A DNA stretch of 64,000 nt from Larkinella humicola (GTDB lineage: Bacteria > Bacteroidota > Bacteroidia > Cytophagales > Spirosomataceae): NCBI RefSeq assembly GCF_008727875.1, contig NZ_VTWS01000001.1:1736001-1800000 (forward strand), written 5' to 3'. The first letter of the stretch is position 1; every line of letters begins with the position of its first letter. Under the pieces are notes generated by a model, which was given only the letters and a program-made list of their open reading frames with translations, ran no database searches and was not told the origin of the DNA. Shown here piece after piece: positions 1-8,715 of this stretch. A program made the position numbers and the translations under genes.

Positions 1-1
1 C

Positions 2-457
2 TACCAGACCCACCAGCACACGCTCACGGTGAACGGAAAAAACATCCGCATCACCGTTCCGGCCGGTATTGCCAACGGACAGGTTATCAAGCTCAAAGGC
101 CAGGGCGGGCCGGGGGCCAACGGCGGCCCGGCGGGAGATCTCTACATTACGTTCGTCATCGCCGACGATCCGGTTTTCAAACGCCTGAACGATGACCTGT
201 ATATGACCGTTGACCTGGACTTGTATACGGCGGTTTTGGGCGGTGAACTCACCATCGAGACGCTGAGCGGCAAAGTAAAACTGAAAGTGAGTCCCGAAAC
301 GCAGAACGGAACGAAAGTGCGGCTGAAAGGCAAAGGCTTCCCGGTGTATAAACACGACGGCCAGTTTGGCGATTTATACGTTACGTATTCCGTCAAAATT
401 CCGACCGGTTTAACGGACAAACAAAAAGAATTATTCAAGGAAATTTCTCAATTGTAA
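2..457 (+). CDS. DnaJ/CbpA-type co-chaperone, C-terminal part (5' truncated)
   Basis: This is the C-terminal substrate-binding region of a DnaJ-class (Hsp40) co-chaperone. The frame is open from base 2, so the J-domain and the Gly/Phe linker lie outside the window. What is seen matches the two beta-sandwich C-terminal domains of class II (CbpA-like) proteins: the KLKGQGGPG turn, a GDLYI/GDLYV strand in each half, and a second GKGFP turn. No CxxCxGxG zinc repeats are visible, which favours CbpA over classical DnaJ. The GTG at 29 is internal and not a start. The gene directly downstream, 11 bp away, is a CbpM-like modulator of exactly this class of protein, which strengthens the call. The C-terminus ends normally. 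Confidence 0.9.
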   Translation, partial: YQTHQHTLTVNGKNIRITVPAGIANGQVIKLKGQGGPGANGGPAGDLYITFVIADDPVFKRLNDDLYMTVDLDLYTAVLGGELTIETLSGKVKLKVSPETQNGTKVRLKGKGFPVYKHDGQFGDLYVTYSVKIPTGLTDKQKELFKEISQL

Positions 458-468
458 TTGCTTGTGTT

Positions 469-768
469 ATGCAACCGGAAGATGTGATTCTTGTTGAAGA
501 CTACTGTCTGAACTACGCGATTGAAGAAACGTTTGTGTTCTCGCTGGAAGAATACGGACTAGTTGAGCTGGTCGTAGCAAACGACCGGAAGTGGATTCCC
601 CTCCACCAATTGCAGGTGATCGAAAAATTCAGCCACTTGTATTACGAGTTGGACATCAATGTCGACGGAATCGATGCGATCAGTCATCTGCTCCGAAAAG
701 TAGAAATGATGCAGGAAGAGATTCGGTTGCTGAAAAGCCGGTTGAATGTATATGAAGGAAGGTCGTAA
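469..768 (+). CDS. CbpM-like chaperone modulator
   Basis: A 99-residue cytosolic protein of the CbpM (MerR-like helical) family, which binds the J-domain of CbpA and restrains its activity on DnaK. The sequence has an N-terminal acidic stretch, a central helix-rich segment (about residues 25-60), and a C-terminal coiled-coil-like helix with heptad leucines (HLLRKVEMMQEEIRLLKSRL). That layout is typical of the family. It starts at an ATG 11 bp after the chaperone stop and is almost certainly co-transcribed with it. Family assignment is by pattern and by context; the sequence alone is short and diverged. Confidence 0.8.
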   Translation: MQPEDVILVEDYCLNYAIEETFVFSLEEYGLVELVVANDRKWIPLHQLQVIEKFSHLYYELDINVDGIDAISHLLRKVEMMQEEIRLLKSRLNVYEGRS

Positions 769-855
769 GGTTTGTTCATTTTTCGAAACCGTCTCTGCGC
801 CAACTGCCCTTCTATCGGATACGGTTTTGGTGTTCTACTCAAAAGTATAAAATTT

Positions 856-888
856 TTGTCAGGCGACTGGTCTAAATCCGTATTTTTG
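856..888 (+). promoter_or_regulatory. Bacteroidota-type promoter for glyQS
   Basis: A TTG at 856-858 and TATTTTTG at 881-888 are separated by 22 nt, which fits the TTG-N17-23-TAnnTTTG pattern known for this phylum. The -7 element ends only 7 nt before the ATG of glycyl-tRNA synthetase at 896, so the transcript would have almost no leader. Confidence 0.55.
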
Positions 889-895
889 CGCCATC

Positions 896-2395
896 ATGGA
901 AGACGCAAAACCGAAACAGGCACCCGCCACCTCTCTGCAAGACATTATCTCCCACGCCAAAGAATACGGCTTCGTGTTCCCGTCCAGCGAAATTTACGAC
1001 GGGTTACAGGCGGTTTATGACTACGGTCAGAACGGCGTTGAACTGAAAAATAACCTCAAATCGGTGTGGTGGAAGGCCATGACGCAACTCAACGACAACG
1101 TCGTGGGCATCGATGCGTCCATTTTCATGCACCCACTGACGTGGAAAGCGTCGGGCCACGTGGACTCCTTCAACGACCCGATGATCGACAACAAGGATTC
1201 CAAAAAACGCTACCGCGCCGATCAGTTGCTCGAACTGAAAGCTGAGGAATATGCCGCCAACGGCCAGCCCGAAAAAGGCCACGCCCTGCTGATGGAAATG
1301 GGTCGGTTACTGGGTGAAAACGACCTCGACGCCGTCCGCGAGCTGATCATCAGCGAAGGCATCGTCGATCCGATTTCCAAAACCGCCAACTGGACCGAAG
1401 TGCGGCAATTTAACCTGATGTTCTCGACGCAGGTGGGCTCCGTAGCCGAAGATTCCAGCCTGATTTACCTCCGTCCCGAAACCGCCCAGGGTATTTTTGT
1501 CAACTTCCTGAACGTGCAGAAAACCGGTCGGATGAAGATTCCGTTTGGGATTGCCCAAATCGGCAAGGCGTTTCGGAACGAGATCGTGGCCCGGCAGTTT
1601 ACGTTCCGGATGCGCGAGTTCGAGCAAATGGAAATGCAGTTTTTCGTGCGGCCCGGCACCGAAATGGAATGGTACGAAAAATGGAAAGCCGCCCGGCTGA
1701 ACTTCCACAAAGCCGTCGGTTTGCCCGCCGAAAAACTCAAATTTCACGTTCACGAGAAGCTGGCCCACTACGCCAACGCTGCGGTGGACATCGAATACCA
1801 GTTCCCGTTTGGCTTCCGCGAAATGGAAGGCATTCACTCCCGGACTGATTTTGATCTGAAAAGCCACCAGGAACTGAGCAGGAAAAAGCAGCAGTATTTC
1901 GACAACGACCTCGACGAAAACGGCAAACCGTTCGGTAATTACATTCCGTATGTAGTTGAAACGTCCGTCGGCGCCGACCGCCTGTTTCTGGCGGTTTTCT
2001 GCAATGCGTTTACGGAAGAAGTCGTTGGCGAAGGCGAAACCCAGAAAACCCGGACGTACCTGAAACTGCACCCGGCCCTGGCACCGGTGAAAGCCGCCAT
2101 CTTCCCGCTTGTTCGGAAAGACGGTTTGCCCGAAAAAGCGACGCAGATTCTCAAGCTCCTGCGCAGCGATTTCCGGGTCATTTACGAAGAACGCGACGCC
2201 ATCGGCAAACGCTATACCCGCCAGGATCTGATCGGAACACCGTTCTGCATCGCCGTTGATTACCAGACATTGGAAGACGATACCGTCACGATTCGTCACC
2301 GCGACACCACCGAGCAAATCCGGATGCCCATCAGCGAACTGAAGCAGCACATCGGACAGGCGGTTTCGATGGAGCGAATTCTGGAGCAACTTTAG
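896..2395 (+). CDS. glyQS: glycine--tRNA ligase
   Basis: Single-chain (alpha2-type) glycyl-tRNA synthetase, a class II enzyme that charges tRNA-Gly in the cytosol. The 499-residue length is normal. Visible hallmarks are the N-terminal motif 1 region (VWWKAMTQLNDNVVGIDAS), the motif 2 arginine strand (IGKAFRNEIVARQFTFRMRE), the family tract MEGIHSRTDFDL, motif 3 (TSVGADRLFLA), and a C-terminal anticodon-binding domain from about residue 390 with the GKRY...DLIGTPFCI segment. A promoter-like TTG/TATTTTTG pair lies directly upstream. The opposite strand carries a long open frame here that is only a shadow of this gene. Confidence 0.97.
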   Translation: MEDAKPKQAPATSLQDIISHAKEYGFVFPSSEIYDGLQAVYDYGQNGVELKNNLKSVWWKAMTQLNDNVVGIDASIFMHPLTWKASGHVDSFNDPMIDNKDSKKRYRADQLLELKAEEYAANGQPEKGHALLMEMGRLLGENDLDAVRELIISEGIVDPISKTANWTEVRQFNLMFSTQVGSVAEDSSLIYLRPETAQGIFVNFLNVQKTGRMKIPFGIAQIGKAFRNEIVARQFTFRMREFEQMEMQFFVRPGTEMEWYEKWKAARLNFHKAVGLPAEKLKFHVHEKLAHYANAAVDIEYQFPFGFREMEGIHSRTDFDLKSHQELSRKKQQYFDNDLDENGKPFGNYIPYVVETSVGADRLFLAVFCNAFTEEVVGEGETQKTRTYLKLHPALAPVKAAIFPLVRKDGLPEKATQILKLLRSDFRVIYEERDAIGKRYTRQDLIGTPFCIAVDYQTLEDDTVTIRHRDTTEQIRMPISELKQHIGQAVSMERILEQL

Positions 2396-2401
2396 GTTTC
2401 A

Positions 2402-2467
2402 GTACCCACGGATTGAGTCCTTGTTTTTTTACTATCTCAAAAAACGCGGGCTTCCGTCCGTGGGTAC
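2402..2467. repeat. inverted repeat abutting a start codon
   Basis: GTACCCACGGA (2402-2412) and its exact complement TCCGTGGGTAC (2457-2467) enclose 44 nt with a T8 run at 2423-2430. The right arm ends 2 nt before the ATG at 2470. It could terminate glyQS transcription or fold over the initiation region of the next gene. Confidence 0.6.
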
Positions 2468-2469
2468 CT

Positions 2470-2907
2470 ATGAAAATCGCTATTTATACCTCTGTTCAGC
2501 AGGACTACCGACGCGTGTGGGCGGGCTTCACCCGGCAGTTGTTCGACCAGCTTAGTCCGCCGTTTCCGCCCGTCGATGTCGTTCGGTTTGATGGCTGTCT
2601 GAAAGGGGATACCGTGCATTTGCGGCTCAATTTTCTGCTTTTCAAACAGGACTGGATCAGTGTAATCATTGAGCAACAGGAAACCGATCAGGAGATTTAT
2701 TTTATCGACAAAGGCACCAAACTGCCCTTCTTCCTCTCCTACTGGCACCACAAGCACCGGATCATCCGGGATGGCAACCACACCCGCATTGCCGACGAAA
2801 TCACCTTCCGAACGCCCACGTTGTTGACGGATTTTCTGCTTTACCCGGTTTTTTACGGCTTGTTTGCCTATCGGGGACCGGTTTATAAACGTATTTTCCA
2901 ACCCTGA
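2470..2907 (+). CDS. SRPBCC-superfamily ligand-binding protein
   Basis: A 145-residue protein that looks like a START/SRPBCC helix-grip fold: an opening strand (MKIAIYTSV), a helix with the W-x-x-F pattern, several amphipathic strands, an ITFRTP-type strand near residue 115, and a long closing helix (TDFLLYPVFYGLFAYRGPVYKRIF). Proteins of this kind bind hydrophobic ligands; the ligand here is unknown. The ATG at 2470 is preferred over an upstream start at 2413, because the 2413 extension only translates the inverted repeat. The TGA stop lies inside a dispersed CTGACAGCGG repeat. Confidence 0.75.
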   Translation: MKIAIYTSVQQDYRRVWAGFTRQLFDQLSPPFPPVDVVRFDGCLKGDTVHLRLNFLLFKQDWISVIIEQQETDQEIYFIDKGTKLPFFLSYWHHKHRIIRDGNHTRIADEITFRTPTLLTDFLLYPVFYGLFAYRGPVYKRIFQP

Positions 2908-2937
2908 CAGCGGCCTAGGGCCCTGTCAGCGGTTGGA
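2900..2937 (+). repeat. CTGACAGCGG-family dispersed palindromic repeat, unit 1
   Basis: The 38-nt unit has outer arms CTGACA / TGTCAG, inner GGCC / GGCC, and a CGGTTG tail. A near-identical unit lies in opposite orientation at 3108-3144, and a half unit (GGCCCTGTCAGCGGTTGGA) lies at 2985-3003. Related copies occur at 35702-35903. The TGA of the upstream gene is part of this unit. Confidence 0.85.
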
Positions 2938-2984
2938 GGGCATCCGGGCCAGCAAATCCTCATCACGCTCGCCAAGCAGCCAGC

Positions 2985-3003
2985 GGCCCTGTCAGCGGTT
3001 GGA
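2985..3003 (+). repeat. CTGACAGCGG-family half unit
   Basis: A 19-nt copy of the second half of the dispersed repeat (GGCCCTGTCAGCGGTTGGA), identical over 17 nt to the end of unit 1 at 2921-2937. The first half is missing. Confidence 0.75.
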
Positions 3004-3051
3004 AAATTTGAGTTTAAGATAGAATTCCAGATCGATGGATTCTTAAAAAGG

Positions 3052-3092
3052 AAAACTCCTGACAGCAGCACGTCGCTTTGTCAGGAGTTTTT
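3052..3092. terminator. bidirectional rho-independent terminator
   Basis: A perfect 13-bp stem, AAAACTCCTGACA (3052-3064) with TGTCAGGAGTTTT (3079-3091), has a 14-nt loop, an A tract on one side and a T tract on the other. It sits between convergent genes and can serve both. Confidence 0.85.
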
Positions 3093-3107
3093 TGGTATGA
3101 CGGCCGT

Positions 3108-3144
3108 TCAACCGCTGACATGGCCTGAGGCCGCTGTCAGGGTT
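3108..3144 (-). repeat. CTGACAGCGG-family dispersed palindromic repeat, unit 2
   Basis: Reverse-oriented copy of the unit at 2900-2937, differing at only a few positions. On the minus strand it reads AACCCTGACAGCGGCCT and provides the TGA stop of the nuclease gene (3137-3139). Confidence 0.85.
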
Positions 3145-6100
3145 TCACTATTTTGATCAAGCGGGATTGTTGTCCGGCCTGGGCGCGAAGCAGGTAGAGA
3201 CCAGCCGCCTGGTGACGAACGGTCATCGTCTGGCGTTGCCGCTGGCCCGTTGCCGGAATCGCGTGCTGTAAAACCGTACGACCTTGTAAATCCGTTAGTT
3301 GAAGACGAACCTCCTCGCCTGCCGGTGCTGAAAACTCCACCTCGAAGACGTCTGAAACCGGGTTGGACAACACGCGAACGTGCAGCCCTTCGCTCGTTTC
3401 AGCGGCTGATACCCGCGCTCCGGACACAACTGCTGGCTCAATTCCGTACACCAGATTGCCCTGGTAATAAACCGTGATGCGATCGTTTTCGGAGAAAGGT
3501 GCGGCCGCTTTGTACGAGTAATCGTCCGTTTCCACGAAATTTGACCAGTTGGCTTTCGAAATCCGGTACTGAATGTTCCCCGTATTGCTGAGTGGATACA
3601 AGGTGCCAACCGCTGGATTCACCTTCAGTTCCAGGTAGGTTTCGGCACCCGTCCGCACGGGATCGACCGGAACGAATTGGCCCGTCACATTGACATTACC
3701 GAGTTTGGCGTAGTCGATGAAGTAATTCAGACTGGCGGTTCCTTCGGGCGTAAACCAGTAGCGCACCGTTAGGTCGCCATACGCCAGCGGCACATTGCCT
3801 TCGTTGTTGACTTTCAGAAAGGTGCTGATCGAATTGGAGTTGGGCCGGTTGTTTTTGTTCTCCGAAAGCACCTTCAGTTTGATTAAAGCCGGAGCGATGG
3901 GCGGTTCTTCCCCCCACACCAGCGTGCCGTTGCGGTACACCGTTATGCGATCGGTGAGCGCGTAGCTGGTATTGGTTCGATAGGAGTAATCATCGGTTTC
4001 GCTCAGATCCGCCCAGTCTTTGTTCGCAATCCGGGTCTGAATCGGCCCGGACGTACCGCCCACGGCCAGACTGCCCGCCGATGGATCAAAACCGTATTCC
4101 ACGTATCCATTGGCCCCATTCCGGGCGGGTGCATCTTGCCGGACATAGGTCATTTTCACGTTGTTATTCCCCAACTGCGCGTAGTCAAGGAACGTATTGA
4201 TGCCCGCGTAATTTTCCGCCGTAAACCAGTATCGAACCGTCAATTCAGCGTACGGCACAGCCGTCGTTCCCTCATTGACCAGTTTCAGATACGGTTTGAT
4301 CTGGTTGTTGGTAGCCTGTCCGTTTCCGTTATCGCCGTTCTGGTATTGAACTTTCACCTGCGTCAACTGCGACAGATCGAAACGCGCCAGCACCGGAACG
4401 TGGTCGGAGGTCGTGTTGCCATAGTCAGGAATTGTCAGATACGGTGTTCCAACGCCCGCCGAACCGGCGAGGTAAGCCGGTGCTAACTCATTGGAAACCA
4501 TGATGTGATCGATCACGTTGTCTTCCGTCAGGTACGTCCGAAAACCGTTGTCACTCAGCACCTGGGTTACGCCCGTAAAACCGGCGGCATCGTCGGTAAA
4601 CGGTTTGTAGGTCGTTTCGGTCGTGGCGACATCGGCCACGGTCCGGTCGAGGTCGTCGTTGAAGTCTCCCGCCAGAATCAGCAGATCGTTCGGATACTGT
4701 GCTTTCAGGGTGTCATACAACACCTGGACATCGTATTTCCGACGGTTATACGCCACCAGCGCATTGGCCCCGCCTTCGTTGGCTTTGGCGTGAAGACCAA
4801 TCACGTTGACCTGCTTGCTCACCCCGGCCACCGTCACGTTGAACTTCCACACATACGGATACCGCCCGGATGCCCAGAAATTGTCAACGGCGGTCGGATA
4901 ACCCGTGAGATTCTCCACTTTTTCCATCAACGGTTTTTGAGAAATCAGCGTTGCCACGTCCGACTTATACAGGATACAAACCCGTTGTGTGTTGGCGGGT
5001 AAGGTGCCCGTCGGTGTCGCCTGATTGGCCGGAATTTCGTGACCTGGATTGTTGGAAACAAAGGGAGAACAATTTCCCTGATACCCCGGCAGGCCCGCCA
5101 GCAAACTGGCAATGGCATTGTCCGACGAGATTTCTTCCAGAACAATGATGTCCGATTGCAGGCTGTTCAGGACCGAAATGGCATTCGTCACCTGCTGCGC
5201 TTCATTCGTCGGGCCGTTGCCGGTGCTTCCCAGCCATTCGATGTTCCAGGCCGCTACGTCGAGCGTCTGACTCCGGGCAATTGATCCCCCCGCCGGTGCA
5301 TAAGGCGCGGAACCCGGTATGTCGTGTGTCGAGCGCGGCAGCAATTGCGTGAGGGTATTGAATCGACCGACCACGCCGGTGATAGCCGCCGGATTGGGCG
5401 GGTTGGTATTGCCAGGAATGTTCGTCCCCCGGTTGATTCGCACTTCCTGCGTGCCACTGCCATCCTGTAACCGGAAATTGGCATCCGGAGTCAGCACAAA
5501 AACCGGGTTGGGCGACGCCACGATCGTATTCGGGCGAATAACGGCGGCATTCACCGTCACCAGTTGACCTTCAAAATCAGACAGTTGAGTGGTCGTAACT
5601 ACCCTCGGAGCCAGCGGCCCCTGTGAACCGAAGCTGGTAAACGTAACCGCTCCCGAAACCTGCTTGTTGCTGTTGAAAGCGCCAATCGTTCCGCCCGTGA
5701 TCTGAACCGAGTCGCCAATCTGAACGCTGCTGCGGAAAGCCGCATTGAAAATCGCAATCCCGCCCGTCGGGTCCTGAATGTAGGCCACGTCGTTGAACTG
5801 GTTGCTGACCGTCACCCGGCCCGCAATTTTTCCGCCCGGCAATGCGGAGATTGGCGTATTCACCGGCTGGCTGCGTGCCAGGGCAATGCTCGCGATGGTA
5901 TTGGGATCATACACCGTTCCGCTGACGGTTACATCGAACGACACCGAACCGCTGATGTTAGTAACGGTTCCGCCCGGCGTTCCCTGAGCGGCTCCGGTCA
6001 ACCGAACGTTAATCGGGGTGGCGGCCACACTGCTGTTCGAGAGCGGCAAGGTCAAGGAAGAGGTGTAGGTGCTGCCCGTACCGATTTCAAAACCGGCGGG

Positions 6101-6976
6101 TGCCGTGATCAGCACATCGGCGGTCAGGTTTGTCCCGGAAATCGTGTAGGATTTGGGGGTTGAAGCGGTTCCTTCCGAGGTGGTAAAGCCCGATAAGGTG
6201 GGTGGATTCACGGAAAGAACCGGCGTTGGCGTCCCTCCGCCTTCGATGGTCGCCGTAATGCTCAGGTCGTCGATGGCCAGCCCGTGATCCGAACCGGTGT
6301 GGTCGGGATCATACCACCGCAGCATGATTTCACTACCCGGTGCGATTGATAAACCGGTAAGCGTGAAGCTTTTGGCCTGGCGGTTGGCATTGCCGTCAAT
6401 AGCTCCCGCCGTGCCGCCCGAAACCGAGTTGGAGAAGTTTAATTCCGGCACGGCGGTGTAACTGGTCGGAACCGCCCCGCCCGCCGGACTGGTGGTTTCA
6501 ACGGCGGAGGTCGAAATCAAATACGAAAACTGAACGACCTGTGGATCAACGGCGGCACTGTTGCGCCACTGCTCACCGTTGTAATTTATGGTCAGCGCGG
6601 TAATCGTCGTACCGGTTTCATTTTTCAGGCGATACCCGTACGTAAAATTTCCGGCGGCCGCATTACCGGAACCGACAGAGCCCAAAGCCCGGTCGTCGCC
6701 GGTTCCGAAGCTGTTCATCGCCCCGGCATTGGAACTTCCGGTGCCGGCCACAATGGTAGTGCCGGTGCCGGTTCGTTCACCATATACACCGGGAATGGTG
6801 TTGTTCTGGGTAAAAACCGGCGAACCGCTGGCGGGTAGGGCATCCAGGTTTTCGGTTCGGGTCAGGTTCCCAACCGTGAAGGAAACCTGGGCGAAGCTGG
6901 TTGCCTGTACGGCAAACAGCAACAAAATGAGGACTGGAAAGTCCTTGATGAAGTGTCGTAAAAGTGGATGAAGCAT
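3137..6976 (-). CDS. secreted endonuclease/exonuclease/phosphatase protein with twin CBM3-like modules and T9SS tail
   Basis: Predicted extracellular nuclease of 1,279 residues. Numbering below follows the longer frame from 7018; subtract 14 for the preferred ATG at 6976, which begins the signal peptide ending SFAQ. Residues 45-260 are a beta-sandwich. About 265-370 is an Ig-like repeat, and 375-565 is an OB-like region often preceding such nucleases. 585-880 is the EEP catalytic domain with WNIEWLG, LEEIS, GLHAKANEG, GDFND, IDHI and SDHVP, all the expected catalytic residues. Two tandem modules at about 885-1040 and 1045-1195 resemble family 3 carbohydrate-binding modules (LTVRYWFT, DDYSY, ITVYRNG). 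Residues 1210-1293 are a T9SS sorting domain ending RLIKIVKP. It probably releases phosphate or nucleotides while anchored to polysaccharide. Confidence 0.85.
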   Translation of the reverse strand: MLHPLLRHFIKDFPVLILLLFAVQATSFAQVSFTVGNLTRTENLDALPASGSPVFTQNNTIPGVYGERTGTGTTIVAGTGSSNAGAMNSFGTGDDRALGSVGSGNAAAGNFTYGYRLKNETGTTITALTINYNGEQWRNSAAVDPQVVQFSYLISTSAVETTSPAGGAVPTSYTAVPELNFSNSVSGGTAGAIDGNANRQAKSFTLTGLSIAPGSEIMLRWYDPDHTGSDHGLAIDDLSITATIEGGGTPTPVLSVNPPTLSGFTTSEGTASTPKSYTISGTNLTADVLITAPAGFEIGTGSTYTSSLTLPLSNSSVAATPINVRLTGAAQGTPGGTVTNISGSVSFDVTVSGTVYDPNTIASIALARSQPVNTPISALPGGKIAGRVTVSNQFNDVAYIQDPTGGIAIFNAAFRSSVQIGDSVQITGGTIGAFNSNKQVSGAVTFTSFGSQGPLAPRVVTTTQLSDFEGQLVTVNAAVIRPNTIVASPNPVFVLTPDANFRLQDGSGTQEVRINRGTNIPGNTNPPNPAAITGVVGRFNTLTQLLPRSTHDIPGSAPYAPAGGSIARSQTLDVAAWNIEWLGSTGNGPTNEAQQVTNAISVLNSLQSDIIVLEEISSDNAIASLLAGLPGYQGNCSPFVSNNPGHEIPANQATPTGTLPANTQRVCILYKSDVATLISQKPLMEKVENLTGYPTAVDNFWASGRYPYVWKFNVTVAGVSKQVNVIGLHAKANEGGANALVAYNRRKYDVQVLYDTLKAQYPNDLLILAGDFNDDLDRTVADVATTETTYKPFTDDAAGFTGVTQVLSDNGFRTYLTEDNVIDHIMVSNELAPAYLAGSAGVGTPYLTIPDYGNTTSDHVPVLARFDLSQLTQVKVQYQNGDNGNGQATNNQIKPYLKLVNEGTTAVPYAELTVRYWFTAENYAGINTFLDYAQLGNNNVKMTYVRQDAPARNGANGYVEYGFDPSAGSLAVGGTSGPIQTRIANKDWADLSETDDYSYRTNTSYALTDRITVYRNGTLVWGEEPPIAPALIKLKVLSENKNNRPNSNSISTFLKVNNEGNVPLAYGDLTVRYWFTPEGTASLNYFIDYAKLGNVNVTGQFVPVDPVRTGAETYLELKVNPAVGTLYPLSNTGNIQYRISKANWSNFVETDDYSYKAAAPFSENDRITVYYQGNLVYGIEPAVVSGARVSAAETSEGLHVRVLSNPVSDVFEVEFSAPAGEEVRLQLTDLQGRTVLQHAIPATGQRQRQTMTVRHQAAGLYLLRAQAGQQSRLIKIVKP

Positions 6977-7106
6977 ACGGATAGCGTTGTTTATTACAAA
7001 ACTATGACGCCATGCCAATATCCAATGTTACCTCTTTATTAATTCTGAAAACTTGTTATAAAATCGCCACATTCAGCACTATAGGAGCTTTTTTTGCCAT
7101 TTCCCG

Positions 7107-8516
7107 CTATACTTTCCCTTCGATTTCCAGTGCTTCGTCTTCGGCCTCGATGGTCGAACCGTTTTCGTCAAACTCCCCTTCCCAGCGGGCAATTACCACT
7201 GTGGCCAGGCAGTTTCCGATCACGTTGACGGATGTCCGGGCCATGTCCATCAATTCATCGATACCGAGAATGATAAACACCGGCTCCACCGGCAGACCGA
7301 ATGACGCCAGCGTTCCGAGCAGAATGACGAGCGTGGCGCGTGGCACCCCCGCGACGCCCTTGCTGGTCAGCATCAACGTGAAAACCATCAGCAATTGCTG
7401 GCTGAACGACATTTCGACCCCGGCGGCCTGGGCTACAAACACCGACGCCAGCGAGAGGTAAAGCGTGGAGCCATCCAGGTTAAAGCTGTAACCCGTCGGC
7501 ATTACGAAGGCGACGATTTTGCGGGGAACCCCCAGGCGCGTCATGGCTTCCATCGCTTTCGGCAAGGCGGCTTCCGAACTGGTGGTGGCAAAGGCAATCG
7601 AAACCGGTTCGACCAGCGCCTGAATGAATTTTTTGATGGGCACTTTGGCAATCAGCGCCACCGGAAACAGCACCAGTAACAGGAACGCCAGCAGGGCCAG
7701 GTAGAGCGTTGCCAGCAATTGAAACAGGTTCACCAGAATGCCCAGCCCCATGTGTCCGACGGTGTAGGCAATGGCCGCACCCACCCCGATGGGGGCGAAA
7801 TACATGATGATGGAGGTGAATTTGAACATCACTTCCGACAGGCTCTCGGCAAATTTCAGCACCGGCCGACGGTAATGCTCTTTCGTAACGGCGAGCGCAA
7901 TGGCAAACAATACGCTGAAAACAACGATCTGGAGGACTTCGCCATTGGCAATGGATTTGGCGATGTTTTCGGGGAAAATATGCAGAATAACGTCTGAAAT
8001 CGATTGTTTGGCGACATCCGGCAGTTTTTCGCCACCGGCCACTTCCGGCAGGGTAATGCCGACACCGGCTTTGCTGATGTTGATAGCGGCCAGACCGATA
8101 AAGAGGGCGATGGTTGTCACTACCTCAAAATAGAGCAGCGATTTCCAGCCCATCCGGCCCACCTGCTTCAGATCGGAATGCCCCGCAATACCGACTACCA
8201 GCGTACCGAACAGCAGTGGAGCAATGATCGTCTTGATCAGCCGGAGAAAAATCTGACTCAAAACCCGCAGATTAACAGCGGCTTCGGGAAAGTCGTTGCC
8301 GATTTCCGCCCCTACCACCATCGAGATCAGAATCCAGGCTGTCAGCGATTTCTTGCGAATACCGTAATAAATCAACCCCACGATTGCCAGCCAACGTACC
8401 ACCAGCAGCAGCGTAGTCGGAAGCGCAATCCAGTTCAGATCGGTCAGAACGGTCAGCACAGCCGCCAGGGTAAAAGGAATCAAGGTAATCAGGAGTAAAG
8501 ATCGATTGTTCTGCAT
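7107..8516 (-). CDS. dicarboxylate/amino acid:cation symporter (DAACS family)
   Basis: Inner-membrane secondary transporter of the glutamate/dicarboxylate:Na+/H+ symporter family (GltP/DctA). It has 469 residues, slightly long because of an extra N-terminal hydrophobic pair before the conserved core that starts near FLRLIKTIIAPLLFGTL. The serine-rich re-entrant loop is present (TTSSEAALP, around residue 312), as is the substrate/cation motif NLDGSTLY (around 347), followed by the second hairpin. The C-terminal tail is acidic. The substrate cannot be chosen between glutamate, aspartate and C4-dicarboxylates from sequence. It is transcribed alone, divergently from the RDD gene; 130 bp separate its stop from the preferred nuclease start. 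Confidence 0.93.
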   Translation of the reverse strand: MQNNRSLLLITLIPFTLAAVLTVLTDLNWIALPTTLLLVVRWLAIVGLIYYGIRKKSLTAWILISMVVGAEIGNDFPEAAVNLRVLSQIFLRLIKTIIAPLLFGTLVVGIAGHSDLKQVGRMGWKSLLYFEVVTTIALFIGLAAINISKAGVGITLPEVAGGEKLPDVAKQSISDVILHIFPENIAKSIANGEVLQIVVFSVLFAIALAVTKEHYRRPVLKFAESLSEVMFKFTSIIMYFAPIGVGAAIAYTVGHMGLGILVNLFQLLATLYLALLAFLLLVLFPVALIAKVPIKKFIQALVEPVSIAFATTSSEAALPKAMEAMTRLGVPRKIVAFVMPTGYSFNLDGSTLYLSLASVFVAQAAGVEMSFSQQLLMVFTLMLTSKGVAGVPRATLVILLGTLASFGLPVEPVFIILGIDELMDMARTSVNVIGNCLATVVIARWEGEFDENGSTIEAEDEALEIEGKV

Positions 8517-8715
8517 AGCCGGTTTTTACGGTAGAATCTATTTTGCTGCAAGTATCTTACATCATTTTTAATTTCAAAACAAACCCGGGTACTTTCTTTG
8601 ATTAATTCACCAAATAGGCTGCTGCACAATATTTTAAGCAGATGTTTGGATTTGTTCCGTGACATTGCGTACGTTAGGTCTGTTTTTCAATCTCTTACAC
8701 CTTAACCTCTTTTTT

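Noticed and set aside
1307-2389. 360-codon open frame antisense to glycyl-tRNA synthetase
   Set aside because: It is a reading-frame shadow of a well-recognised gene in high-GC third-position DNA, with no family resemblance.
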